Below are positions 34,437-42,568 of a stretch of DNA of 42,568 nucleotides, piece by piece; position 1 is the first letter of the stretch, and each line of letters begins with the position of its first letter. This stretch comes from Methylomonas sp. GTDB lineage: Bacteria; Pseudomonadota; Gammaproteobacteria; Methylococcales; Methylomonadaceae. Position numbers and translations under genes: made by a program. Location: the NCBI GenBank assembly GCA_002928965.1, contig PERU01000031.1, positions 1 through 42,568 of the forward strand, in the 5' to 3' direction. The notes beneath the pieces were generated by a model. That model saw only the letters and a program-made list of their open reading frames with translations, had not been told where the DNA came from and did not search any database.

Positions 34437-35255
34437 ATGCCAAATAGCGCAAGCGCACATAATCATATCGTTACCGTCAAAAATCTGAGTTTCTCCCGCG
34501 GAACGCGAAAAATTTTTGATGACATAAGCCTGGATATTGAGCGTGGAAAAATCACTGCGATCATGGGACCCAGCGGTACCGGCAAAACCACGCTGCTCAA
34601 ACTGATTGGCGGTCAACTTTATCCGGAAGCCGGGCAAATCCGTGTAGACGGTCAAAACGTACACCGCCTGAAAACCAAAGAACTTTACAATCTGCGTAAA
34701 CGCATAGGCATGCTGTTTCAAAGCGGTGCCTTGCTGACGGATATGAACGTTTACGATAATGTGGCATTTCCTTTGCGTGAGCACACCCACTTGCCGGAAA
34801 CCATGATCCGCACCCTGGTACTGATGAAATTACACGCTGTGGGGTTGCGCGGTGCACGCCATTTGATGCCGAATGAATTATCCGGCGGCATGGCCAGACG
34901 GGTAGCTCTGGCTCGAGCCATTGCCCTGGATCCGATGATGATCATGTATGACGAGCCTTTCACTGGCCAGGATCCTATATCAATGGGTGCGTTGGTTCAC
35001 CTGATCAAGTCGTTGAACAACACACTGGGCCTGACCAGCATCATCGTCTCGCATGATGTTCAGGAAACCGCAGCCATCGCCGATTACATTTATGTGCTGT
35101 CAGAAGGCAAAATCGTTGGTCAAGGCACACCGCAGCAACTGGCTCAATCCGACTCAGCCTGGGTACAACAGTTTATGAACGGCGACGCCGATGGCCCGGT
35201 GCATTTTCATTACCCAGCCATCGATTACCTTGACGATTTGCTGTCTACAAAATAA
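34437..35255 (+). CDS. mlaF: Phospholipid transport ATPase MlaF
   Basis: The ATPase of the MlaFEDB inner-membrane complex that moves phospholipids between the inner and outer membranes. The 272-residue product has Walker A GPSGTGKT (44-51), the Q-loop [20 protein letters not shown], the signature [15 protein letters not shown], Walker [14 protein letters not shown] and the switch His in [12 protein letters not shown]-terminal extension after residue 240 fits the MlaF family, where it contacts MlaB. No good ribosome-binding site precedes the ATG. It is 11 bases before mlaE. Confidence 0.94.
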   Translation: MPNSASAHNHIVTVKNLSFSRGTRKIFDDISLDIERGKITAIMGPSGTGKTTLLKLIGGQLYPEAGQIRVDGQNVHRLKTKELYNLRKRIGMLFQSGALLTDMNVYDNVAFPLREHTHLPETMIRTLVLMKLHAVGLRGARHLMPNELSGGMARRVALARAIALDPMMIMYDEPFTGQDPISMGALVHLIKSLNNTLGLTSIIVSHDVQETAAIADYIYVLSEGKIVGQGTPQQLAQSDSAWVQQFMNGDADGPVHFHYPAIDYLDDLLSTK

Positions 35256-35266
35256 ATCGGAGCAAC

Positions 35267-36049
35267 ATGTTTGAGTTTTTAGAGTCGTTGGGGCACTCCT
35301 CTCGTAGCAGCTTCGCCAAACTGGGCAGAGCTACGTTTTTCTTGATCCATACCTTAGCCGGCATTGTCGAAGTGTTGCCTCGACCCAATCTGCTGATGAA
35401 GCAATTGTATTCCGTTGGCGTATTGTCTTTTTTGATTATCGCCATCTCCGGGCTGTTCGTCGGCATGGTTCTGGGCTTACAGGGCTTTTACATTCTGTCC
35501 GATTTCGGTGCCGAAGAATCGTTGGGGTTGATGGTGGCGGCGTCGCTGGTCCGCGAACTGGGCCCCGTCGTGTCGGCATTGTTGTTTGCCGGACGCGCCG
35601 GTTCGGCCTTAACTGCTGAAATCGGCTTGATGAAAGCCACCGAACAATTATCCGGCATGGAAATGATGGCGGTTAACCCGATCAATAGAATCATTACACC
35701 GCGCTTTATGGCAGGTTTGATTTCCACCCCGCTACTCGCCACTATTTTCAGCTCTATCGGTGTGATAGGCGGGCAAATGGTGGGAGTAGGCATGCTCGGC
35801 GTCGATGACGGCGCATTCTGGTCACAAATGCAGGCGGGCATAGACTTTAACGAAGACATTATCAACGGCATCATCAAAAGCGTGGTCTTTGGCTTTGTGG
35901 TGTCCTGGATTGCGTTATTTGAAGGCTACGACGCCATTCCCACCTCGGAGGGTGTCAGCCGCGCGACCACCCGCACCGTGGTCAACTCCGCCTTTTCGAT
36001 TCTGGGACTCGATTTCATTTTAACCGCTCTCATGTTTGGAGACATTTAA
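35267..36049 (+). CDS. mlaE: Phospholipid transport permease MlaE
   Basis: The permease of the Mla lipid transporter (260 residues). An amphipathic N-terminal helix precedes membrane helices; conserved blocks include [20 protein letters not shown] (about 49-68), [20 protein letters not shown] (about 93-112), [20 protein letters not shown] (the coupling region for MlaF), [13 protein letters not shown] and the C-terminal [27 protein letters not shown] motif precedes the ATG by about six bases. Followed by mlaD after one base. Confidence 0.95.
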   Translation: MFEFLESLGHSSRSSFAKLGRATFFLIHTLAGIVEVLPRPNLLMKQLYSVGVLSFLIIAISGLFVGMVLGLQGFYILSDFGAEESLGLMVAASLVRELGPVVSALLFAGRAGSALTAEIGLMKATEQLSGMEMMAVNPINRIITPRFMAGLISTPLLATIFSSIGVIGGQMVGVGMLGVDDGAFWSQMQAGIDFNEDIINGIIKSVVFGFVVSWIALFEGYDAIPTSEGVSRATTRTVVNSAFSILGLDFILTALMFGDI

Positions 36050-36050
36050 C

Positions 36051-36514
36051 ATGCAGCACTCAAAAACGCAGGACACCATGGTGGGTTTGTTTGTCGCCAT
36101 CGGCATAGCTGCGCTGTTTTACATGGCTTTACAAATCAGCAATCTCGGCAGTTATAGCAGCAGCGATAGCTACACCATCAGCGCCCGTTTTCAAAACTCC
36201 GGCGGCTTGAAAGTCAAATCCGCGGTGTCGGTTGCCGGGGTTAAAATCGGCAGGGTTTCATCCATAAAGCTGGATAACGAATCACACGAAGCCGTGGTGG
36301 AAATGCATATCGATGCCCAATACAACAACCTGCCCGATGATTCCAGCGCCAGCATTTATACCGCCGGCTTGTTAGGCGAACAATACATCAGCATCGACCC
36401 CGGCTCTTCGGAAGAATTCCTGAAAGACAAAAGCACGCTCGACATCACCAGTTCCGCCATCGTTTTGGAAGAAATGATCGGCAAATTCATGCTGAACAAA
36501 GCTGAAGGCAAGTA

Positions 36515-36515
<1 letters not shown>
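36051..36515 (+). CDS. mlaD: Phospholipid transport substrate-binding protein MlaD (MCE domain)
   Basis: MlaD forms the hexameric periplasmic lipid-binding ring on MlaE. From ATG 36051 the protein has 154 residues: one membrane helix (about 10-29, VGLFVAIGIAALFYMALQIS) and an MCE domain (about 38-118, ISARFQNSGGLKVKSAVSVA then GVKIGRVSSIKL). It ends in a hydrophobic stretch typical of the MlaD central pore helices. The frame opens at TTG 36036 inside mlaE, but the ATG has GGAG nine bases upstream. Its stop overlaps the next ATG (TAATG). MlaC does not follow. Confidence 0.93.
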
Positions 36516-38120
<1,605 letters not shown>

Positions 38121-38134
38121 CACCCGACACGCTC

Positions 38135-38761
38135 ATGTTGACTATTGCCGTATCCAAGGGCCGCATTTACGAAGAAGCCCTGCCGTTTTTGCAACAGGCA
38201 GGTATCACACCGATTGATGACCCGGACAAAAGCCGTAAATTGATTTTGCAAACCACTCGTGCGGATGTGCAACTGGTTATCATCCGCGCCACCGACGTAC
38301 CGACTTTTGTCGAGTACGGCGCAGCCGACATGGGTATAGCCGGTAAAGATGTTCTGCTGGAACACGGTGCAGAAAGCTTATACGAACCGCTGGACTTGGG
38401 CATTGCCGGTTGCCGCCTGATGACTGCCGGCCCGGTCAATGCACCTGAGGTGAAAGGTCGTTTACGCGTCGCCACCAAATATGTCAAAACGGCGCAGCGC
38501 TATTTCGCCGATTTAGGCATTCAGGCCGAAATCATCAAACTATACGGTTCTATGGAACTGGCACCATTGGTTGGCTTGGCTGACTGCATCGTCGATTTGG
38601 TCGATACCGGCAACACCCTAAAAGCCAACGGCCTGGAGGCTCGCGAACTGATTGCCAACATCACCTCGCGTCTGGTAGTTAATAAGGCCGCCATGAAAAT
38701 GAAACACCAAGCCATCCAAGCCTTGATAGATCAGTTTGAAATCACCTTAGCCCAAAGGTAA
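38135..38761 (+). CDS. hisG: ATP phosphoribosyltransferase HisG, short form
   Basis: Catalyses the first step of histidine synthesis, joining ATP and PRPP. At 208 residues it is the short form, which lacks the C-terminal regulatory domain and normally needs HisZ for activity and histidine feedback. Signature blocks: [18 protein letters not shown] (2-19), [20 protein letters not shown] (about 54-73) and the PRPP-binding [19 protein letters not shown] (about 149-167). hisZ is not in the window. It is five bases before hisD. Confidence 0.96.
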   Translation: MLTIAVSKGRIYEEALPFLQQAGITPIDDPDKSRKLILQTTRADVQLVIIRATDVPTFVEYGAADMGIAGKDVLLEHGAESLYEPLDLGIAGCRLMTAGPVNAPEVKGRLRVATKYVKTAQRYFADLGIQAEIIKLYGSMELAPLVGLADCIVDLVDTGNTLKANGLEARELIANITSRLVVNKAAMKMKHQAIQALIDQFEITLAQR

Positions 38762-38766
38762 ATCCC

Positions 38767-40068
38767 ATGACTTCGATCAACATGCTGCGTCTCGACAGCG
38801 CCAGCCCCGACTTTGCCCAAGCACTCAAACAAAGACTGGATTGGGACGCCAGCGACGATCTGGAAATCCACCAACGGGTTTTAGAGATCATCGCCAACGT
38901 GCGGAAAAAGGGTGATGAGGCCTTGATCGACTACACCAATCGTTTTGATCGCACCCAATTTCAGACTGCCGGCGAACTGGAACTGAGCCAAGCGGCTTTG
39001 AAGCAAGCATGGGACAGCTTACCGGACGCGCAAGCCAAAGCCCTGCAAACTGCGGCCGAGCGTATCCGCAGCTATGCCGAACATCAAAAGCTGCAGTCCT
39101 GGCAATACACCGAAGCCAACGGCAATCTGTTAGGCCAAAAGGTCACGCCGCTGGATAGAGCCGGTTTGTATGTTCCAGGCGGCAAAGCCGCTTACCCCTC
39201 ATCGGTTTTAATGAACGCGATTCCAGCCAAAGTGGCAGGTGTTGGTGAACTCATCATGGTAGTACCCACGCCAGGCGGCGAAACTAATGCCATGGTCTTG
39301 GCCGCTGCCTATATCGCTGGCGTAGATAGAGTCTTTACCATCGGCGGCGCGCAAGCCGTGGCAGCTCTGGCGTATGGCACAGAAACCATTCCTGCCGTAG
39401 ATAAAATTGTCGGCCCCGGCAATTTTTACGTCGCCACCGCTAAAAAGCTGGTGTTCGGTCAGGTCGGTATCGACATGATTGCAGGCCCGTCGGAAATTTT
39501 GATTATCTGCGACGGCGAAACCGATCCGGACTGGATTGCGATGGATTTATTTTCGCAAGCCGAACACGACGAAAACGCCCAATCGATTTTGATCAGCGAC
39601 CAAGCCGAATTTCTGGATCAAGTCGAAGCCAGCATCAACAAACTGCTGCCGGAGATGGAACGAGCCGAGATTATTCGGGCTTCTTTGACTGAGCGCGGTG
39701 CCTTTATCAAAGTCGCCGATTTAACCGAAGCCGCCGAAGTGGCCAACCGCATTGCGCCGGAACACCTGGAGTTATCTGTCGCTGATCCCGAAGCATTAGC
39801 CGATAACATCCGCAATGCCGGGGCTATTTTTATGGGTCGTTACACCGCTGAAGCTCTGGGTGATTATTGTGCCGGGCCGAACCATGTCTTACCGACGTCC
39901 AGCACTGCGCGCTATTCATCGCCGCTTGGGGTTTATGATTTTCAAAAGCGCAGTAGTTTGATTAATTGCTCTGCTGCTGGGGCTTCAGAGCTTGGTCGGG
40001 TGGCTTCGGTGTTGGCGCGGGGAGAGAGTTTGACGGCGCATGCTAGGTCGGCGGAATTTAGGATTTAA
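38767..40068 (+). CDS. hisD: Histidinol dehydrogenase HisD
   Basis: Oxidises histidinol to histidine with two NAD+, using zinc. The 433-residue protein shows [20 protein letters not shown] (about 129-148), [14 protein letters not shown] (about 191), [20 protein letters not shown] (about 212), [21 protein letters not shown] with a zinc-binding His (about 263), IAPEHLEL with another His (about 328) and [20 protein letters not shown] near 374. hisC, the usual next gene, does not follow; a toxin-antitoxin pair does. Confidence 0.97.
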   Translation: MTSINMLRLDSASPDFAQALKQRLDWDASDDLEIHQRVLEIIANVRKKGDEALIDYTNRFDRTQFQTAGELELSQAALKQAWDSLPDAQAKALQTAAERIRSYAEHQKLQSWQYTEANGNLLGQKVTPLDRAGLYVPGGKAAYPSSVLMNAIPAKVAGVGELIMVVPTPGGETNAMVLAAAYIAGVDRVFTIGGAQAVAALAYGTETIPAVDKIVGPGNFYVATAKKLVFGQVGIDMIAGPSEILIICDGETDPDWIAMDLFSQAEHDENAQSILISDQAEFLDQVEASINKLLPEMERAEIIRASLTERGAFIKVADLTEAAEVANRIAPEHLELSVADPEALADNIRNAGAIFMGRYTAEALGDYCAGPNHVLPTSSTARYSSPLGVYDFQKRSSLINCSAAGASELGRVASVLARGESLTAHARSAEFRI

Positions 40069-40116
40069 CAAGCACTAGACTTAATATGTACCAATTGCCT
40101 GGATAGGCTGACCAGC

Positions 40117-40398
40117 ATGCGTTTTGAATGGGATGAAAACAAAAACCAACTCATCAAGCGAGACAGGCAGGTTTGTTTTGAAGATGTGTTGGTGGCACTC
40201 AATGAGGATCGGCTGCTGGACATTTTGCCCCACCATAATGTGGACAAATATCCAAACCAAAAACTGTTTATTGTGCAGATCAGGGATTACGTTTATTACG
40301 TCCCATTTATTGAGAACGACGACAATATTTTCCTGAAAAACATCATTCCGAGTCGGAAATACCTTAAGCAATACAAAGAGGTTAAGCATGGCGACTAA
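40117..40398 (+). CDS. BrnT-like toxin of a type II toxin-antitoxin pair
   Basis: A 93-residue protein whose start, FEWDENKNQLIKRDRQVCFE, follows the BrnT (DUF497) pattern, a RelE-fold RNase. Strands KLFIVQIRDYVYYVPFI and a C-terminal RKYLKQYKE helix fit. It replaces the usual GR-type and SARKA motifs of classic BrnT with IIPSRKYLKQY, so it may belong to a sister family. Toxin-first order and the 11-base overlap with the following gene fit BrnT/BrnA. Located 48 bases after hisD. Toxicity and target are not shown. Confidence 0.75.
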   Translation: MRFEWDENKNQLIKRDRQVCFEDVLVALNEDRLLDILPHHNVDKYPNQKLFIVQIRDYVYYVPFIENDDNIFLKNIIPSRKYLKQYKEVKHGD

Positions 40399-40663
40399 AC
40401 TTTCGTTAGAGGAAAAAGCCATTATCGATTATGTCGAAAGCGGATCTGCAGCCAGCATTGATAAACTGGAAAGCGAGAAACAACGCTACAGCCAGATAGC
40501 CCGCGATCAAATGACCAAAACCCAAACTGTCAATATTCAATTATTGGAAAGTGATTTGGAAAGCCTAAAAGCGCAATCGATTAGTAAAGGCTTAAGTTAT
40601 CAGGCGTTGATTAGTTCGTTGGTGCATCAGTATGCTAGTGGGAAGATTAAGCTGGATATATAG
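40388..40663 (+). CDS. Antitoxin with ribbon-helix-helix C-terminus
   Basis: A 91-residue protein overlapping the BrnT-like gene by 11 bases. The N-terminal half is charged and helical (LSLEEKAIIDYVESGSAASI, DKLESEKQRYSQIARDQMTK). The C-terminal half reads TVNIQLLESDLESLKAQSIS and KGLSYQALISSLVHQYASG, a ribbon-helix-helix DNA-binding domain of CopG/MetJ type. This is the layout of antitoxins that bind toxin with one half and repress the operon with the other. Confidence 0.8.
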   Translation: MATKLSLEEKAIIDYVESGSAASIDKLESEKQRYSQIARDQMTKTQTVNIQLLESDLESLKAQSISKGLSYQALISSLVHQYASGKIKLDI

Positions 40664-40689
40664 GTTGTTTCGCTATCGCGACAGCTTGA

Positions 40690-40930
40690 TTTAATGTCGG
40701 TTCGCGGACCGACAACCGCGATACTTTTCTTTGCTTGTCCAAAGAAAAGTATCCAAAAGAAACGACACCCGAACTCCGCCTTAATCCTGCGCTTCTCGCT
40801 TTTGGCGAGGATTTTCGGAAGGGCTATCCTTAGCCCTCCGAAAACGAGCGGCATCCCTGCCGCTCCCCTATCGGGCAATTCTCGCCAAAAGCCGCGATGC
40901 TCCGGGCGGAATAACGGGAATAAAACCGTC
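40690..40930. repeat. Highly structured palindromic repeat element
   Basis: At least five nested or adjacent hairpins in 240 bases: GTCGGT/ACCGAC (40696-40701, 40708-40713); 13 perfect pairs ATACTTTTCTTTG/CAAAGAAAAGTAT (40721-40733, 40740-40752); CTTTTGGCGAG/CTCGCCAAAAG (40799-40809, 40881-40891) enclosing TTTTCGGAAGGGCTA/TAGCCCTCCGAAAA (40812-40826, 40831-40844) and GAGCGGCA/TGCCGCTC (40846-40853, 40858-40865). Arm pairs are seen directly. It looks like a dispersed non-coding repeat or a structured RNA. A long open frame on the minus strand (40627-41190) runs through it but has no coding character. Confidence 0.7.
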
Positions 40931-41035
40931 CCATAGTTCAGCAGAAAACCAAACTGATTAATACAGTTACAAAATGAAGATACTAACGTTAGGAATCGCA
41001 TCCTAGCTCGTAGCCAATCAGTGTTCATTCTCCGG

Positions 41036-41100
41036 CCAAAAGAAAAGCCGCCCCATACCGCTTTGATCCTGCGCGGCAAAAAGGGGATAAAACCACTCCC
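41036..41100. repeat. Shortened second copy of the structured repeat
   Basis: The order CCAAAAGAAA, CCGC, TTTGATCCTGCGC, GGGGATAAAACCACTCCC matches CCAAAAGAAA, CCGC, TTAATCCTGCGC, GGGAATAAAACCGTCCC of the element at 40754-40932, with the central hairpins deleted. This suggests a tandem or decayed copy. Bases 40933-41035 and 41101-41149 show nothing recognised. Confidence 0.55.
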
Positions 41101-41149
41101 AAATTTAAAACTTATAGTTCCAACGCTCTGGGGTTCGATGCGAAGCGTG

Positions 41150-41785
41150 TCAGCCGTAAAAATTGAATGGCCCTCGCCATAAGTCAACATAATTTAAGAT
41201 TTGCCTGACTGGCTCACTAAGGCGTTTCGGAGCCAGTTTCTTACGGATCCAACTGCTATCTATCTTCTGATCTCGGAACCAATATAAAGGATCGCCGATA
41301 CTATGAATATGTCCTAATTCGTATTTGTAGCCCACCAAACAATCCAATTCCGAATTGCAAAGCTTCGCTAAAACCAAATGGAAGTAAAAAAGATTTCCAG
41401 ATTTTGTGACAGGCTTGTCGACTGTAAGTTGAATATACGCATCTGGATTATGGTCATACCAACTTTCCCCAGCTAGATTTCCAGCATTTTCAATTTGAAT
41501 CTTTAACTGCGAGTTTTTGTTTTGAATTGGTGAAATTACTACCTGTTTATCTGTTAACTCAAGAACCTTACGCAACTCTATTAACCAGACTTTCAGTTTT
41601 TCATGTTCTTTAGAAAAAATAACATATTGATGTCGAAGCTCTGGAACTAAATCTCTTGGTATATCTAAGAAAAAACTGGATAAAAATCTATGTATATATA
41701 TGTAATTTCGCCGAAGCCCATCTGCACTGTTTTTAGTTGTTTCTGTTAAAGCCATTCTGGCCCATTCTTTATTAATTAATATCAC
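41150..41785 (-). CDS. Uncharacterised protein, second gene of a two-gene cassette
   Basis: Not recognised. The 211-residue product has no signal peptide or membrane helix. It looks like a soluble alpha/beta protein: helical N-terminal part (GLRRNYIYIHRFLSSFFLDI), a strand pair around KQVVISPIQNKNSQLKIQI, then VTKSGNLFYFHLVLAKLCNS, a YKYELGHIHSIGDPLYWF segment with two His, and a basic C-terminus (SSWIRKKLAPKRLSEPVRQI). Start is GTG 41785, overlapping the upstream gene by 14 bases, or ATG 41755 just past it; neither has a good ribosome-binding site. Overlap suggests it works with the CoiA-like protein. The region is visibly richer in A and T than the core genes. Confidence 0.7.
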   Translation of the reverse strand: MILINKEWARMALTETTKNSADGLRRNYIYIHRFLSSFFLDIPRDLVPELRHQYVIFSKEHEKLKVWLIELRKVLELTDKQVVISPIQNKNSQLKIQIENAGNLAGESWYDHNPDAYIQLTVDKPVTKSGNLFYFHLVLAKLCNSELDCLVGYKYELGHIHSIGDPLYWFRDQKIDSSWIRKKLAPKRLSEPVRQILNYVDLWRGPFNFYG

Positions 41786-42413
41786 TTTCGTTTAAATGTT
41801 CAATGTCAACACTTATTAACGGGAATCCGATACTTTTACATATCAAAGCTTTTGAAAAGTCGAAGTGGTGTGTGAATTCAACTTCGATGCCACCTGTAAT
41901 AATTGGTAATTTACCAATAGTCTTTCCAATGACTGCTATATCAAGCCGGTAATCAGTTCCAAATGGGGTTCCAATAGGAAATTCTTTTCGTATTTCAAGT
42001 GCGTCGGCAAGGAGATCACCAGATAACATAAAATCAGATATTTCTTGATCTTTAAATATCCAAGGTAAATGACGTTTTTCGGATACCCATTCGCACAACA
42101 AATCGTAAATAGCATCTTTGGCTTTCCTATGCTTCGAGCTTTCATTTGATTTAGTGTAACGAAGTTGGATTTCGTCGATAATTGCTAGGCCTAAATTTCG
42201 TTGACTACTTCGTGGGTAGTGGCGGAAATGAGCCACTTTGTGTTTGCCATTCTTCTTTAACGCTCCCCAATTAACCCAATAAAGCAAATTCTTATTAGCG
42301 TCAACTAATGGGGCGAGCTTTCTGGCATGAGCATGGCTTTTGATTTCCGTCGCACGTATAGTTTCAGTTAAATATCCTTTATCCGGTGAATAAACTTTAA
42401 TTGCTTCATCCAT
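41772..42413 (-). CDS. Putative CoiA-like nuclease-fold protein, first gene of a two-gene cassette
   Basis: A 213-residue protein resembling CoiA of natural competence by layout: an HFRH motif (62-65) after a short N-terminal region, a helix with SSKHRKAKDAIYDLLCEWV (92-110), then RLDIAVIG with Asp158 and GGIEVEFTHHFDFSKALICK with Glu177 and Glu179, resembling a PD-(D/E)XK active site with EVE in place of ExK and a candidate Lys at 188 or 193. The CoiA cysteine cluster is not evident. An AAGG motif lies about ten bases before the ATG at 42413. Genes around it are mobile or toxin-antitoxin, which fits a defence or competence role, but no function is known. Confidence 0.6.
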   Translation of the reverse strand: MDEAIKVYSPDKGYLTETIRATEIKSHAHARKLAPLVDANKNLLYWVNWGALKKNGKHKVAHFRHYPRSSQRNLGLAIIDEIQLRYTKSNESSKHRKAKDAIYDLLCEWVSEKRHLPWIFKDQEISDFMLSGDLLADALEIRKEFPIGTPFGTDYRLDIAVIGKTIGKLPIITGGIEVEFTHHFDFSKALICKSIGFPLISVDIEHLNESDIN

Positions 42414-42568
42414 ACTTGAATAGCCTTACTTGATATGGGAACGATTTAGCTGAGAGAACCACTGATTAATTCGTTATATCAAATTTTATCACCAATTAAA
42501 TCAAATCCTTGCACATCTGTTTTGCTTGAAAAACTGCATTAATCAAGGCCGTAAGTTGTAATCATAGG

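Noticed and set aside
40627-41190. Open frame of 187 codons on the minus strand
   Set aside because: It crosses the antitoxin end, the structured palindromic repeat and its second copy, has no ribosome-binding site and a composition unlike a real protein. The hairpins explain the sequence better.

Overview
The window reads as chromosomal DNA of an obligate or facultative methylotrophic gammaproteobacterium, most likely a type I methanotroph (Methylococcales). Three things point there. A complete PQQ cofactor operon (pqqABCDE, needed by methanol dehydrogenase) lies in the middle. The left edge carries the first ten codons of what looks like hexulose-6-phosphate synthase of the RuMP pathway. 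The housekeeping gene blocks (kdsD-kdsC-lptCAB-rpoN-hpf-rapZ and mla-murA-hisG-hisD) have gammaproteobacterial order. The species assignment is inference from gene content; no rRNA or tRNA gene was seen.

Layout. 1-3400, minus strand: start of hexulose-phosphate synthase, ubiX, proline iminopeptidase, a RelE/ParE-type toxin with a Phd/YefM-type antitoxin, and an outer-membrane barrel protein with a coiled-coil stalk. 3769-6370, plus strand: thiO and pyrD, separated by a 490-base stretch full of palindromic repeats, including a 141-base element with terminal inverted repeats. 6464-13553, minus strand: an HD-GYP protein, tldE, tldD, a His-rich small membrane protein, rlmJ, a DUF486 membrane protein and cca. 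13645-18389, plus strand: a TauE/SafE exporter, then pqqA, a terminator-like hairpin, pqqB, pqqC, an inserted Uma2/DUF820 nuclease-like gene, pqqD and pqqE. 18722-20071, minus strand: an orphan gene whose product looks like a fusion of the two type VI secretion sheath proteins TssB and TssC. 20209-21105: purC. 21683-24463, minus strand: a GH17-GT2 beta-glucan synthase-like membrane protein, followed upstream by a small winged-helix protein and minCDE.

26912-34304, minus strand, forms one near-continuous cell-envelope and regulation block: kdsD, kdsC, lptC, lptA, lptB, rpoN, hpf, rapZ, mgtE. It makes Kdo for LPS, exports LPS, and encodes sigma-54 and its usual neighbours; ptsN, normally between hpf and rapZ, is missing. 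Diverging from it at 34437-40068, plus strand: mlaF, mlaE, mlaD, an mlaB-like STAS gene, murA, hisG, hisD. mlaC and ibaG, usual members of this cluster, are missing.

From about 40070 to the right edge the window becomes accessory: a BrnT-like toxin/antitoxin pair directly behind hisD, a strongly structured palindromic repeat with a shortened second copy, and a two-gene cassette of unknown function with an AT-rich appearance, one of whose products resembles the CoiA competence nuclease fold.

The most unusual items are the stand-alone TssB-TssC fusion, the Uma2 gene embedded in the pqq operon, and the two-gene cassette at the right end.
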